33,957 nt of DNA, taken from positions 1 through 33,957 of the forward strand of contig JAGWWA010000021.1 of assembly GCA_018970605.1 (NCBI GenBank), read 5' to 3'. This DNA comes from Planctomycetota bacterium. Lineage in GTDB: Bacteria; Planctomycetota; Planctomycetia; Pirellulales; UBA1268. Made by a program: the position numbers and the translations under genes. This document shows, one piece after another, positions 16,738 to 25,120 of the stretch. The notes beneath the pieces are model-generated. The model had not been told where the DNA came from. It made no database searches and worked only from the letters and a program-made list of their open reading frames with translations. Numbering within the stretch: position 1 is the first letter of the stretch; every line of letters starts with the position of its first letter.

Positions 16738-17970
16738 ATGGCCGAGCAGTTCCGCACCATCTATCTCGACAACCACGCCACCACGCGGCTCGACCCGCGG
16801 GTGCTGGAGGCGATGCTGCCGTGGCTCACCGACCGCTACGGCAACGCCGGCAGCGTGACGCACGACATGGGCCGCGAGGCCCGCAAGGCAGTGGAGGCCG
16901 CGCGGGGCACGTTCGCCGACGCCATTGCCGCCGATCCTCGCGAGATCGTGTTCACGGGCGGCGCCACCGAGAGCACGAACCTCGCCATCCTCGGCGCGGC
17001 GGCCCGGCATGCGAGAATCGAGGCTGCCGACGGCTTTCCGGGCCACGTCGTGACGGTGGCGACCGAGCACCACGCCGTGCTCGATCCCGTGGAACACCTC
17101 GAACGCGAGGGAACCACGGTGACCCGGCTCCCGGTCGTGCCGCAGCACGACGCGGACGGCGTGCCGGGAAGGATCAGGCTCGCCGATCTCGAGGCGGCCC
17201 TCCGGCCCGACACGTTTCTCGTCTCCGTGCTCCTCGCGAACAACGAGATCGGCGTCGTGCAGGATGTGGCCACGATCGCCGAACTGGTTCACGCCGCCGG
17301 CGCGATCCTGCACGTGGACTGCGCCCAGGCGATCGGCCGGATGCCCGTGGACGTGGATTTCCTCGGTGCCGATCTGGCGAGTTTCTCAGCCCACAAGTTT
17401 CATGGACCGAAGGGCATGGGGGCGCTGTATGTTCGCCGTCGCGGTCGCGCGGTCCGCGTGGAGCCGCTCGTGTTTGGCGGCGGCCAGGAGCGGGGCATCC
17501 GGAGCGGCACGCTCGATGTGCCGGGCATCGTGGGGCTGGCCGAGGCGGCGCGACTGGCGAACGAAGGCCTGGCCGACGAGGTGCCGCGGATGCGGCGGCT
17601 TCGCGATCGGCTCTGGGCGGCGTTGCGCGGCGGCGTGCCCGGCGTGGCGATCAACGGGCCGTTGCTCGAGGCGGTCGATGACCGTGGCCATCCGCTGCGG
17701 CTCGTCAACAACCTGAATGTCCGGATCCCGGGCGTGGACGGACAGTCGCTCCTGGCCATGCTCTCGGGCGAAGGCCTCGCGGTGAGTTCGGGCAGCGCCT
17801 GCTCGTCGGAGAGCCCACGGCCGAGCCACGTGCTCCTGGCCCTCGGCCTCGGCGACGACGAGGCCCGGGCCAGCCTGCGGTTCGGCCTTTCGCGGTTCAC
17901 CACCGAGGACGAAATCGACGAGGCGGCCCGGCGGATCGCCTCGGGTGTCGCCAGACTGCGGGCCATGTGA
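16738..17970 (+). CDS. iscS: Cysteine desulfurase, IscS/NifS type
   Basis: Pyridoxal-phosphate enzyme that takes sulfur from cysteine for Fe-S clusters and thio-modified tRNA. ATG 16738 gives 410 residues starting just before YLDNHATTRLDPRV, the family start, and lies 4 bases after the Nudix stop. The PLP lysine is Lys220 in SAHKFHGPKG, the catalytic cysteine is Cys355 in SSGSACSSESPRPSHVL, a long mobile loop as in group I enzymes, and HH of TEHHAVLDP plus NNEIGVVQD are conserved. A frame starting earlier at 16633 overlaps the Nudix gene and was not used. An A-type Fe-S carrier gene is next, after a 248-base gap. A second, quite different desulfurase lies at 31995-33680. Confidence 0.93.
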   Translation: MAEQFRTIYLDNHATTRLDPRVLEAMLPWLTDRYGNAGSVTHDMGREARKAVEAARGTFADAIAADPREIVFTGGATESTNLAILGAAARHARIEAADGFPGHVVTVATEHHAVLDPVEHLEREGTTVTRLPVVPQHDADGVPGRIRLADLEAALRPDTFLVSVLLANNEIGVVQDVATIAELVHAAGAILHVDCAQAIGRMPVDVDFLGADLASFSAHKFHGPKGMGALYVRRRGRAVRVEPLVFGGGQERGIRSGTLDVPGIVGLAEAARLANEGLADEVPRMRRLRDRLWAALRGGVPGVAINGPLLEAVDDRGHPLRLVNNLNVRIPGVDGQSLLAMLSGEGLAVSSGSACSSESPRPSHVLLALGLGDDEARASLRFGLSRFTTEDEIDEAARRIASGVARLRAM

Positions 17971-18054
17971 AAGCCGACCGGCCGTGAGGCCGCGGGCGAG
18001 TTCCGCAGGACGCGGCGGCTGATGACGGTTCACCCCACGACTCACGGCGTTGGG
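17971..18054 (+). repeat. 85-bp dispersed palindromic element, copy 2
   Basis: Begins directly after the iscS stop codon. Its first 27 bases are identical to 12317-12343 and its last 29 match 12374-12402 with two differences, with an unrelated centre of 28 bases. The ends are inverted relative to each other around GCCGTGAG, so the transcript could form a long hairpin behind iscS. Confidence 0.75.
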
Positions 18055-18110
18055 CTTGGACAAACGACCACGCCGAGTTCACGGAGAGCCCATGGAAGTT
18101 CCTCGGGCTC

Positions 18111-18133
18111 AGCCCCGGCAACCGCCGGGCTTT
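18111..18133 (+). terminator. Possible hairpin terminator after iscS
   Basis: AGCCCCGGC, a 4-base loop AACC, then GCCGGGCT followed by TTCC. The stem has one bulged C. It lies between iscS and the A-type carrier gene. The T run is only three long, so termination is uncertain. Confidence 0.4.
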
Positions 18134-18218
18134 CCGCCGGCGACGCAGCGGGCTACCATTTCTGTACGTCGGGATGCGAGAAGTCCCGTCCCCGCCAGCC
18201 AGTCCCAGGAGTCATCCG

Positions 18219-18551
18219 ATGTCGATCACGCTCACCGAGAAGGCCGCCAGCGAGGTCAAGAAAATCATCACGGAGCAGAAACTCGCCCCCGAGACCGTGC
18301 TTCGCGTGGGCGTGGCCGGCGGCGGCTGCAGCGGGTTCAGCTATTCGCTCGGCTTCGACACCGCGTTCGATCCCAAGGCCGACTCCAAGACCGAGCAGCA
18401 CGGCATCGCCGTGGTGGTCGACAAGAAGAGCGACCTGTTCCTCGACGGCACCACGCTCGATTTCCACGACGGCATCGACAAGCGGGGCTTCACGTTCAAC
18501 AATCCGAACGCGAAGAAGACCTGCGGCTGCGGCAGTTCGTTTCAGGCCTGA
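18219..18551 (+). CDS. erpA: A-type iron-sulfur carrier/insertion protein
   Basis: HesB/IscA/ErpA family protein that carries Fe-S clusters to target enzymes. ATG 18219 gives 110 residues, the standard length, with AGGAG 7 bases upstream. The three ligand cysteines are Cys37 (GGGCSGF), Cys102 and Cys104 (TCGCGSSF). The usual start ITLTEKAASEVKKII and the middle strand LFLDGTTLDF are present. It follows iscS (248 bases away, own leader likely) and precedes cobL. Whether it is IscA, ErpA or SufA cannot be told from sequence alone; the symbol is a best guess. Confidence 0.9.
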   Translation: MSITLTEKAASEVKKIITEQKLAPETVLRVGVAGGGCSGFSYSLGFDTAFDPKADSKTEQHGIAVVVDKKSDLFLDGTTLDFHDGIDKRGFTFNNPNAKKTCGCGSSFQA

Positions 18552-18602
18552 CGCCCGGCGGGCCCTGACGGCTGCCCGAACCCCCGAGGACACCCCATCG
18601 AC

Positions 18603-19844
18603 GTGGCTGCGGAGAAGGTCCATATCGTCGGCATCGGTGACGACGGCGTCGAGGGGATGACCGCGCAGGCGCGGCGGCTCGTCGAGGCGGCCGACGTGCT
18701 CGTGGGACCCGAGTCGTGCGCCACGCTCGTGCCGGCGGCGATTCGCGGACGGCTCGTGTCGGCCGCGAACCTCGAGGAACTCGTCGAGCGAATCGAAGTC
18801 GCCGGGGCCAAGCGGGTCGTGGTGCTCGCTTCGGGCGATCCGCTCTTCTACGGCACGGCCCGGTACGTCTGCTCGAAGCTCGGCAAGGACCGTTTCGAGG
18901 TGGTGCCGCACGTCAGCAGCATGCAGTTGGCGTTCGCCCGCGTGAAGGAGTCGTGGGAGGATGCCTTCCTCGCCAATCTCTCGGGCCAGTCGATCGAGCG
19001 GGTGGTGGACCGCGTGCGGTCGAGCGAGACGGTGGGCCTGTTTACGAGCGACCAGTGGCCGGCACCGGCCGTGGCGCGGGCGCTGCTCGATGAGGGCATC
19101 GACTACTTTCAGGCCTACGTCTGCGAAAATCTCGGCTCGCCCGACGAGCGGGTGACGCAGGGAAGCCTGGCCGACATCGCCAAGGATTCGTTCGCGACGC
19201 CGAACGTGATGATCCTCGTTCGCAAGGCCCGCGTGGCCGACAAGCCCGGTCAGGTGGGCACGCGGATGTTTGGCAATCCGGACGAGTGTTTCCTGCAGTC
19301 GCGGCCGAAGCGGGGCCTGCTCACGCCCGCCGAGGTGCGGTCGCTGGCACTCGCCGAGCTACAGTTGCGGCCCACGAGTGAAGTCTGGGACGTCGGCGCC
19401 GGGAGCGGTTCGGTGGGGCTCGAGGCGGCGCGAATCGCCCGCGACGGCCGGGTGCACGCGATCGAGATGGATCCCGACGACCACGCGCTGATCCGAGAGA
19501 ATGCGGCACGGTTTGGGGTGACGAACCTCAATCCTGTGCTCGGTCGAGCCCCCGAGGCCTGGGCCTCGCTCCCCGATCCCGATGCGATCTACGTGGGGGG
19601 AAGCGGCCGTGACGTGGCGATGCTCGTGGAGCAGGCCTGGAGCCGGCTCAAGCCCGGCGGCCGGCTCGTCACCGCCTGCAACAGCATCGAGAACCTTGCC
19701 GCCATGCACACGCTGCTCCGGTCGCGGTCGAATGATGCCGCCTACTGGATGGTGAACATCGCCCGCGGCATCGAGCAGCTCGACCGGATCCGGTTCGAGG
19801 CGATCAACCCGATCTTCTTGATCGCCGCCACGAAGCCTGTGTGA
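18603..19844 (+). CDS. cobL: Precorrin-6Y methyltransferase fusion CbiE-CbiT (CobL)
   Basis: Two-domain corrin-ring methyltransferase: the N-terminal CbiE part (about 1-205) methylates C5 and the C-terminal CbiT part (about 235-413) methylates C15 and removes the C12 acetate carboxyl during B12 synthesis. GTG 18603 gives 413 residues; the start is right at [15 protein letters not shown]. CbiE marks are [13 protein letters not shown] and the substrate-loop region [19 protein letters not shown]. CbiT marks are [14 protein letters not shown] and the SAM loop [19 protein letters not shown] at about 260, and YVGGSGRD. No other cobalamin gene is in the window, so it is an orphan here. Its stop overlaps the start of the next gene (GTGA), so both are translated together. 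Confidence 0.9.
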   Translation: MAAEKVHIVGIGDDGVEGMTAQARRLVEAADVLVGPESCATLVPAAIRGRLVSAANLEELVERIEVAGAKRVVVLASGDPLFYGTARYVCSKLGKDRFEVVPHVSSMQLAFARVKESWEDAFLANLSGQSIERVVDRVRSSETVGLFTSDQWPAPAVARALLDEGIDYFQAYVCENLGSPDERVTQGSLADIAKDSFATPNVMILVRKARVADKPGQVGTRMFGNPDECFLQSRPKRGLLTPAEVRSLALAELQLRPTSEVWDVGAGSGSVGLEAARIARDGRVHAIEMDPDDHALIRENAARFGVTNLNPVLGRAPEAWASLPDPDAIYVGGSGRDVAMLVEQAWSRLKPGGRLVTACNSIENLAAMHTLLRSRSNDAAYWMVNIARGIEQLDRIRFEAINPIFLIAATKPV

Positions 19845-20596
19845 CCGCGATGGCCGACCTGCCAGAGCCGCTCGATGTGATCGCGGTGGGGGCCCATCCG
19901 GACGACGTCGAGATCGGCTGCGGCGGCACGCTGGCGCTGCTTGCCACGCAGGGGTTTCGCGTGGGCATCGTGGATCTCACCGACGGTGAGCCCACGCCGC
20001 GGTCGAGCGGCCCCGAGGAACGACTTCGCGAGGCGGCCGCTGCGGCGAAGACGCTCGGAGTGGTGCATCGCGAGACCTTGCCCTTTCCGAACCGCCGGCT
20101 GTTCGACGACTTCGAGGTTCGCGTGGCGCTTGCGAAGATCTTTCGCCGCTGGCGGCCGCGGCTCGTCCTGGGCCTTGGCGACAAGACGCCGCTCGCCTCG
20201 CCCGATCACGCCCAGGCCGTTGCGATCACCGAGGCGGCAGTCTTCTATTCGCGGCTCTCAAAGTGGGACGACACCTTCGCCGGCCTGCCGGTGCACACGG
20301 TGCCGCAGTTGCTCACCTACTTCCTGTTCGCGGGCGTGGCTGAGGTGCCGCCGGGGCACTGGCCGCTGGTGGTGGACATCGCCGGGCAGCTGGAGACGAA
20401 ACTGGCGGCGATCCGCTGCTACGCCTCGCAGTTTCCGCCCGAGAAGGCCCACATCTATCCCCGGGTGCGGTCGCTTGCGGAGACCGTGGGGATGATGGCC
20501 GGCTGTGCGGCGGGAGAAGTGCTGGCGTCGAGCCGGATGCCGCTCACGACCGAACCGATGCGGATGCTCTTCCCGCCGATGGCGACCGGGTCGTAG
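19841..20596 (+). CDS. bshB1: PIG-L/LmbE deacetylase, BshB1-like
   Basis: Zinc-dependent N-acetylglucosamine deacetylase family; closest by eye to BshB1, which deacetylates GlcNAc-malate in bacillithiol synthesis. Zinc motif [14 protein letters not shown] lies at about 18-31 and the second zinc site is SPDHAQA at about 128. Late family marks are [12 protein letters not shown] and the end RMLFPP. GTG 19841 overlaps the cobL stop by GTGA; ATG 19850 is the alternative and would remove three residues. Length (251) is typical. The stop codon TAG (20594-20596) is part of a dispersed GTAGCACAGG palindrome, so the original C-terminus may have been cut or extended by that repeat. The thiol made by this organism is unknown, so the substrate is inferred. 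Confidence 0.8.
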   Translation: MTAMADLPEPLDVIAVGAHPDDVEIGCGGTLALLATQGFRVGIVDLTDGEPTPRSSGPEERLREAAAAAKTLGVVHRETLPFPNRRLFDDFEVRVALAKIFRRWRPRLVLGLGDKTPLASPDHAQAVAITEAAVFYSRLSKWDDTFAGLPVHTVPQLLTYFLFAGVAEVPPGHWPLVVDIAGQLETKLAAIRCYASQFPPEKAHIYPRVRSLAETVGMMAGCAAGEVLASSRMPLTTEPMRMLFPPMATGS

Positions 20597-20616
20597 CACA
20601 GGTGTTCAACCTGTGT
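20594..20616 (+). repeat. GCACAGGTT palindrome, copy A
   Basis: TAGCACAGGTG, TTC, AACCTGTGT: one of five clear copies in the window of a 9-3-9 palindrome whose perfect form is GCACAGGTT, 3 bases, AACCTGTGC. The flanking TAG is shared with copy B at 23351 and here is the stop codon of the deacetylase gene. Two mismatches to the perfect form. Confidence 0.85.
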
Positions 20617-20942
20617 CTGTCCATCGCGGCGGCTCTGGGCTGCCCGTGCCCCGTCGCCGGACGTTCGCCTCGGCCATCGTGGCCTCGGCTCACTCGGATG
20701 CCGCCGGTTCGCGGAGCACGGGCAGCCCCTCGCTGAGTGTGTGCCTGTGAGATGGCACGGGCAGCCTTCGCACCATTCGCATGACCTGCTCCAGGAAGCC
20801 CGGAGCGCGAGCGACGGGATTACGGGCGGCCTCGCCGACACGACTCCCCGGCCCCCGAGTGAGCACGCGAGTATAACTCTGCGTGGAGTCGCCTCTCGGC
20901 GGCGTCCTTCCGTCGTCCATCCCCCGGCCAGCGAGACCATTC
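20597..20942. other. Repeat-filled gap before the flavoprotein pair
   Basis: No gene. After palindrome copy A there is a 92-bp inverted structure: GGGCTGCCCGTGC at 20637-20649 pairs with GCACGGGCAGCCC at 20716-20728, with flanks resembling the ends of the 140-bp element. 20797-20818 (AGCCCGGAGCGCGAGCGACG) looks like another short element of a kind I believe is common in planctomycete intergenic DNA. The promoter of the flavoprotein pair must lie near 20830-20940 but no clear boxes were seen. Confidence 0.6.
20637..20728. repeat. Inverted repeat, partial relative of the 140-bp element
   Basis: Perfect 13-bp arms (GGGCTGCCCGTGC and GCACGGGCAGCCC). The right arm runs into CTCGCT, as does the end of the 140-bp element at 23535; the left arm runs into CGTCGCCGGACG, also found at 23409-23420. 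The central hairpin of the full element is missing, so this is a shortened version. Confidence 0.65.
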
Positions 20943-22025
20943 GTGCACGAGAGACAAGGCACCGTCGATGCCGTCGTGATCGGCGCCGGGATCGCCGGGC
21001 TCATGGCGGCGTCCAGGCTCACGGCCCATGGGCACAGCGTGCTGGTGCTCGACAAGTCGCGGGGTATCGGCGGGCGGATGGCGACCCGGCGGGTCGGCGA
21101 AGCGGTCTGCGACCACGGGGCTCAGTTCTTCACGCAGCGAACGCATGATTTCCACGGCGTCATCGAACCTGCGGTTCACGACGGCGCGGTCGCCGAGTGG
21201 TGCCGGGGCTTCTCCCGCGACGGCAGCATCGGCGCCGATCGCCCGGCGGCCGACGACGGCCACCCGCGATACCGCGGCGTCCGCGGGATGACCGACCTGC
21301 CGAAGTGGCTCGCGGCACGGCTGGCGACGCAGGGCCATGAGGTCGAGGTGCGAACGACGGCGCAGGCGACGTCGGTTGCGGTCGGAGACGACCGCGTGCG
21401 GGTGACCATCGAGGGCCAGAATGCACCGGCCGAGGTCGTCGAAGCCGCCGGCTGCGTGCTGACGGCTCCTGTGCCGCAGGCGCTCGACCTGCTGGCCGCG
21501 GGTGGTTCTCTCGACCAGTTGGACGCGCATGCGATCGAGCGGCTGCGGACCGTGGCCTACGATCCATGCTTCGCGGTGCTGCTCGTGCTCGATCGTCCGA
21601 GCCTCATGCCGGAGCCGGGTGCGATCCAGTTTGGCAGCGATGCGCCGGGGCCGGTGGCCTGGGTGGCAGACAACCAGAAGAAGGGCATCTCCGCCGTGCC
21701 GGCGCTCACGGTGCATGCGACCGGGGCCTTCAGTCGCGAGCACTTCGATGTGCCTCCCGACGACGTGGCCGGCATGCTCATCGACGCCGTACGGCCGTGG
21801 ATCGACGGCGACCCGCGGACCGCGGTCGTCGAGCGGTCGGTGCACCGCTGGAAGTTCGCCACGCCGACGACGGTCTTGCCCGACCCCTTCGTGGCCGCGT
21901 CGTGGTCGCCCCCGATCCTCTGCTGTGGCGATGCCTTCGCCGGGCCGCGGGTGGAAGGGGCTTTTTCGAGCGGTGCCGCGGCGGGCATGCTGTTCGCGGA
22001 GCGGCTGGCGGGAGGATCGCGATGA
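20943..22025 (+). CDS. FAD-dependent oxidoreductase, renalase-like
   Basis: Flavin-dependent amine oxidase-like protein. GTG 20943 gives 360 residues and puts the FAD-binding [13 protein letters not shown] at 14-26, the usual distance; a GTG at 20883 would add 20 Pro-rich residues. The [13 protein letters not shown] loop and a [10 protein letters not shown] motif are those of the NAD(P)/FAD-dependent renalase-like group. The C-terminal FAD contact is [21 protein letters not shown]. No signal peptide or membrane helix, so cytoplasmic. Its stop overlaps the start of the next gene as ATGA, with GGGAGG for the next gene inside it. The two encoded proteins are related in fold and probably work in one pathway, but the substrate is not known. 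Confidence 0.82.
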   Translation: MHERQGTVDAVVIGAGIAGLMAASRLTAHGHSVLVLDKSRGIGGRMATRRVGEAVCDHGAQFFTQRTHDFHGVIEPAVHDGAVAEWCRGFSRDGSIGADRPAADDGHPRYRGVRGMTDLPKWLAARLATQGHEVEVRTTAQATSVAVGDDRVRVTIEGQNAPAEVVEAAGCVLTAPVPQALDLLAAGGSLDQLDAHAIERLRTVAYDPCFAVLLVLDRPSLMPEPGAIQFGSDAPGPVAWVADNQKKGISAVPALTVHATGAFSREHFDVPPDDVAGMLIDAVRPWIDGDPRTAVVERSVHRWKFATPTTVLPDPFVAASWSPPILCCGDAFAGPRVEGAFSSGAAAGMLFAERLAGGSR

Positions 22026-23296
22026 GTGATTCCGTGGACTGCGTCGTGGTCGGTGCCGGCCTCGCGGGCCTGGCCTGTGCGGGCGAACTCGTACGTCAAG
22101 GCCGCCGGGTGAAGGTGCTGGAGGCGGCTGACCGCGTGGGAGGCCGCGTGGCCACCGACACCGTGGAAGGCTTCCGGATCGACCGCGGCTTCCAGGTCTA
22201 CAACGACGCGTATCCCGAGGGGCGTCGGCAGCTCGATCTCGCCGCACTGCACCTCGGCAGCTTCGATCCAGGGGCGCTGGTGGCCGAGGCGGGAAAGTTG
22301 CGGAGTGTGAGCGACCCGTGGCGGCGGCCCCTGGCCGCGGTGAGTTCGGTCCTGTCGGGCAGCGTGGGGCTGGCCGACGGCCTCCGCACGGCGAGGCTCC
22401 GGCGCGATGCGATCCGGGGCGTGCGCCGAGGCGTGATCGATCCCGATGCCGTCGCTGCGGCGAACGAACGGACCACGCGCGAGGAGCTCGCGAGCCGAGG
22501 GTTTTCCGACGCGTTCGTGCGGCGATTTTTCGTCCCCTTCTTCGGCGGCGTGTTTCTTGAACGGTCGCTCGACACCGCGGCCCCGGTGTTTCTCTTCGAC
22601 TTCGCGATGTTCTCGCTGGGCAGCGCCTGCCTACCCGCGGGCGGCATGGACGCGATTCCGCGGCAGCTCGCCGCTCGGCTGCCGGAGGGCAGCGTGCGGT
22701 GCGGTACGCGGGTGCGGGGCGTCGAGCCGGGGCGAGTGACGCTCGACGACGGCAGCACGCTCGCTGCTCGCCACGTCGTGGTGGCCACCGACGGTGCATC
22801 GGTGGCCACCATGCTTCCGGAATCGCTGCGAAGCCCATTCGCGGGCCGCCGCTGGAAGGCCACCCGCCTCGTCGCGTTCACGGCCGATCGGTCGCCACTC
22901 GCGTCGCGCACGCTCGTCGTCAGCGCCGATGTCGATGGTCCGATCGACAATCTCACGGTGCCTTCCGACGTGGCCGCCGGCTATGCGCCGCCGGGCAGGT
23001 CGCTCGTCACGGTGTCGCTGCGCGACGACTGGACGGGTGACGCAGCCGAGGAAGCCGTGAAACGGCAGGCGGCGGGATGGTTTGGCGGGGCGGTGGCCGC
23101 TTGGCGGCATCTGGCCACGATGCATGTGCTGCGGGCGTTGCCCGATGAGTCTCCGTCGGCGCGACGCTCGCGGCTGGTGAGCCCGAGGCTTGCGGCTGGC
23201 CTCTGGATCTGCGGCGACCACTGCGGCGCCGCCTCGATCAACGGTGCCCTTGGCAGCGGCCGCCGGTGTGCCGAAGCCATCCTGGCCACCGCCTGA
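22022..23296 (+). CDS. FAD-dependent amine oxidase/phytoene desaturase-like protein
   Basis: Flavoprotein of the amine oxidase-carotenoid desaturase superfamily, 424 residues from ATG 22022. GGGAGG lies 7 bases upstream inside the previous gene and start and stop overlap as ATGA, so the start is well supported. The N-terminal FAD motif is [16 protein letters not shown], followed by [20 protein letters not shown]. The C-terminal FAD contact is [36 protein letters not shown] in the middle is typical of the carotenoid isomerase/desaturase-like branch. No membrane helix is evident. The longer frame from 21566 overlaps the previous gene and was rejected. No carotenoid synthase or other pathway gene is in the window. 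Confidence 0.83.
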   Translation: MSDSVDCVVVGAGLAGLACAGELVRQGRRVKVLEAADRVGGRVATDTVEGFRIDRGFQVYNDAYPEGRRQLDLAALHLGSFDPGALVAEAGKLRSVSDPWRRPLAAVSSVLSGSVGLADGLRTARLRRDAIRGVRRGVIDPDAVAAANERTTREELASRGFSDAFVRRFFVPFFGGVFLERSLDTAAPVFLFDFAMFSLGSACLPAGGMDAIPRQLAARLPEGSVRCGTRVRGVEPGRVTLDDGSTLAARHVVVATDGASVATMLPESLRSPFAGRRWKATRLVAFTADRSPLASRTLVVSADVDGPIDNLTVPSDVAAGYAPPGRSLVTVSLRDDWTGDAAEEAVKRQAAGWFGGAVAAWRHLATMHVLRALPDESPSARRSRLVSPRLAAGLWICGDHCGAASINGALGSGRRCAEAILATA

Positions 23297-23352
23297 CTGC
23301 CGCACCTCGGCTTCGTCGTTGCCACGTAGCACCGGTTCACCATGGCCTCGTA

Positions 23353-23373
23353 GCACAGGTTTTCAACCTGTGC
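23353..23373 (+). repeat. GCACAGGTT palindrome, copy B
   Basis: Perfect 9-3-9 palindrome: GCACAGGTT, TTC, AACCTGTGC. Preceded by CGTA as in copy A. Confidence 0.9.
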
Positions 23374-23392
23374 GTCTTGCTGGGTTGCATGG

Positions 23393-23535
23393 CGCTCGGG
23401 ACGACCCATGCCCGTCGCCGGACGCTCGCTACGGGCATCCTGCCCTTCGCTCGCTCGATGCTTTCTCCGCTTCGCCATCCTGGCTGCGCGGAGAAAGCAA
23501 CGCCGGCTCCCGGGCACGGGCAGCCCCTCGCTTCG
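23393..23535 (-). repeat. 140-bp dispersed element, copy 2 (inverted)
   Basis: Reverse complement matches 6041-6181 closely from end to end. The inner hairpin is conserved: GCTTTCTCCGC at 23460-23470 and GCGGAGAAAGC at 23488-23498. It directly follows palindrome copy B. Confidence 0.75.
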
Positions 23536-23548
23536 TCGTTCCCGCAGA

Positions 23549-23569
23549 GCACCGGTGGGCAACCTGTGC
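23549..23569 (+). repeat. Degraded GCACAGGTT palindrome
   Basis: GCACCGGTG, GGC, AACCTGTGC: same length and centre, right arm intact, left arm with two changes. Judged a decayed or variant copy. Confidence 0.55.
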
Positions 23570-23643
23570 GTTCTCTCGGCAGGGCTGCCCCACCCCCGTC
23601 AGTCGCCGTATGATGAGTTGATTCCTGAGTACGGAGGCGACTG

Positions 23644-24276
23644 GTGAGCGAGCAGATTGGGGCGGTTTTCATCTTCGCCGGGCTCGCGGTCCTTGCCGCC
23701 GGACTGCTCTGGGCCGCGTTCAGGTGTCTCGACGTGCTCTTCCGCAGGCGGTCGTGGCGGCGGCTGCTCATGCCAGTCGCCATGGCCGGGGTCGGTCTCG
23801 CCATCGGGCTGATGCCTTTCGTGGCTCAGCGGGCCTATGTCGCCGTGGTAGGCCTCGGCGAGCGGGAGCGGATGATCGACGGCGAGCGGGCCCTGAACCT
23901 CACTGGCTGGGATCGAGAAGGATACGAGATCCTCACCGCCAAGCCCGACGTTGCCATCCTCGAAATGGGCAATCCGAACGTCACCGACGAGACGCTCGAC
24001 CTGCTCATGGACCTGCCGCAACTCCGCGAACTCACCCTCAACGACACCTCGGTCACCGACGAGGGGCTCGCCACGCTCGCGCGGCTGCCGAAGCTCCAAA
24101 GCCTGCGGATCGCGCGGACGAAGGTCACGCCCGAGGGCGTGCAGCGGTTTCTCGACGCACCGCCGCCCCGGCTCGAGCAGCTCGACGTGTCCGGCAATGA
24201 GGTGCCTGCTGCGATCCTACGGCGTTGGAAGAACGCCGCGGCTGACACGGGCGTGGAGCGGCGGTATGTCAACTGA
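23644..24276 (+). CDS. Two-helix membrane protein with leucine-rich repeats
   Basis: A 210-residue protein from GTG 23644, which has GGAGG 6 bases upstream. Two membrane helices lie at about 5-27 and 41-62, followed by a soluble part. Residues about 85-195 hold three to four leucine-rich repeats of the ribonuclease-inhibitor-like kind common in planctomycetes (VTDETLDLLMDLPQLRELTL, then VTDEGLATLARLPKLQSLRI, then VTPEGVQRFL). Such repeats bind other proteins; the partner is unknown. Its end overlaps the start of the lipase gene by 11 bases, so the two are made together and the lipase is one candidate partner. Confidence 0.75.
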   Translation: MSEQIGAVFIFAGLAVLAAGLLWAAFRCLDVLFRRRSWRRLLMPVAMAGVGLAIGLMPFVAQRAYVAVVGLGERERMIDGERALNLTGWDREGYEILTAKPDVAILEMGNPNVTDETLDLLMDLPQLRELTLNDTSVTDEGLATLARLPKLQSLRIARTKVTPEGVQRFLDAPPPRLEQLDVSGNEVPAAILRRWKNAAADTGVERRYVN

Positions 24277-25120
24277 GTTCACGCTCCGCGAGGAGCCGCT
24301 CGGCAATCGCGACAGCGCCCGCTTTCTCTGCGAGGCCAGCGGCCTGGCGTATCTGGCGGAGCCGGAGGGGGGAAGGGCCTTCCGCGAGAAGCTCGGTCTC
24401 GAGCCCCGGCTCTTCAGCGTTGACAACACGCAGGCCTGGCTCGGGACGGACGCCGACAACGTGGTCGTGGCGTTCCGGGGCACCGAGTCGGCGGCCACGC
24501 TCGACGGCCTCAAGGACATCCTGCTCACCGACGCCATGAACCTGCTCGTCGTGCCGGAAGGACGTCTGGGCCACGACCTCTCGGCGGCCGGCGTCGGGGC
24601 GAGGTTTCACAAGGGCTTCGTCGACGCGATCGCCGAAGTCTGGGAGCCGCTCGCGACCGCAGTCGAAGCCGAGCTGAAGGCGAACGACCGGCCGCTCTGG
24701 ATCACGGGACACAGCCTCGGCGGGGCGCTGGCCCTGTTGGCGGCGTGGCTCTTCAAGCGGCGGTTCGTGTCGGTTCACGAGGTCTGCACGTTCGGAGCGC
24801 CGATGATCGGCAACCGCGAGGCCTGCGCGGCATTCGATCGGGAGTTTGCCGGCCGTATCTTCCGCTACGTGAACGGCCGCGATCCGGTGCCGAAGCTGCC
24901 CACGCTGTCGCTGGTGGCCAACGAGTTTCTCCACGTGAAGGAGGAACGGCTGCTTGGACAGGATCCGATGACCGGAATCGTGGACGTGGTCGGGACGGTG
25001 GCTTCGAAGGCGGCCGGCGGGCTGATTGCCGGTGAGTTGGTCGACGAGGCCTGGGGCCACCTGAACGCCGAGGTGGCGTCGCACTTCCTCGACCGTTACC
25101 GCGATCTGCTGCAGGGCTGA
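24266..25120 (+). CDS. Class 3 lipase family alpha/beta hydrolase
   Basis: Predicted serine esterase or lipase of the fungal lipase-like class 3 family, 284 residues from ATG 24266 (GGAGCGG 6 bases before). The nucleophile elbow is ITGHSLGGALALLA; FGAPMIGN and the acid region YVNGRDPVPKLP follow as in the family, and FRGTESAATLDGLKDIL before it is the usual oxyanion-side motif. The catalytic His is probably in VASHFLDRY near the end. No signal peptide is seen, so it may be cytoplasmic, although its neighbour is a membrane protein. A longer frame from 23951 runs inside the LRR gene and was rejected. Followed by a convergent SUMF1-domain gene. Confidence 0.85.
   Translation: MSTEFTLREEPLGNRDSARFLCEASGLAYLAEPEGGRAFREKLGLEPRLFSVDNTQAWLGTDADNVVVAFRGTESAATLDGLKDILLTDAMNLLVVPEGRLGHDLSAAGVGARFHKGFVDAIAEVWEPLATAVEAELKANDRPLWITGHSLGGALALLAAWLFKRRFVSVHEVCTFGAPMIGNREACAAFDREFAGRIFRYVNGRDPVPKLPTLSLVANEFLHVKEERLLGQDPMTGIVDVVGTVASKAAGGLIAGELVDEAWGHLNAEVASHFLDRYRDLLQG

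Larger units (their letters stand above)
23297..23643. other. Repeat-filled gap after the flavoprotein pair
   Basis: No gene. It contains palindrome copy B (23353-23373), the inverted copy of the 140-bp element (23393-23535) and a degraded palindrome (23549-23569). The last 70 bases are the leader of the LRR gene, including its ribosome-binding site. Confidence 0.65.

Noticed and set aside
20820-22838. 672-residue antisense frame across the flavoprotein pair
   Set aside because: Shadow composition (Arg, Pro, His), no motif; both sense genes have complete FAD motifs.
23266-23647. Small open frames inside the repeat gap
   Set aside because: They translate the palindrome and the 140-bp element (for example AQVFNLC and TGFQPV phrases); such strings reflect repeats, not proteins.
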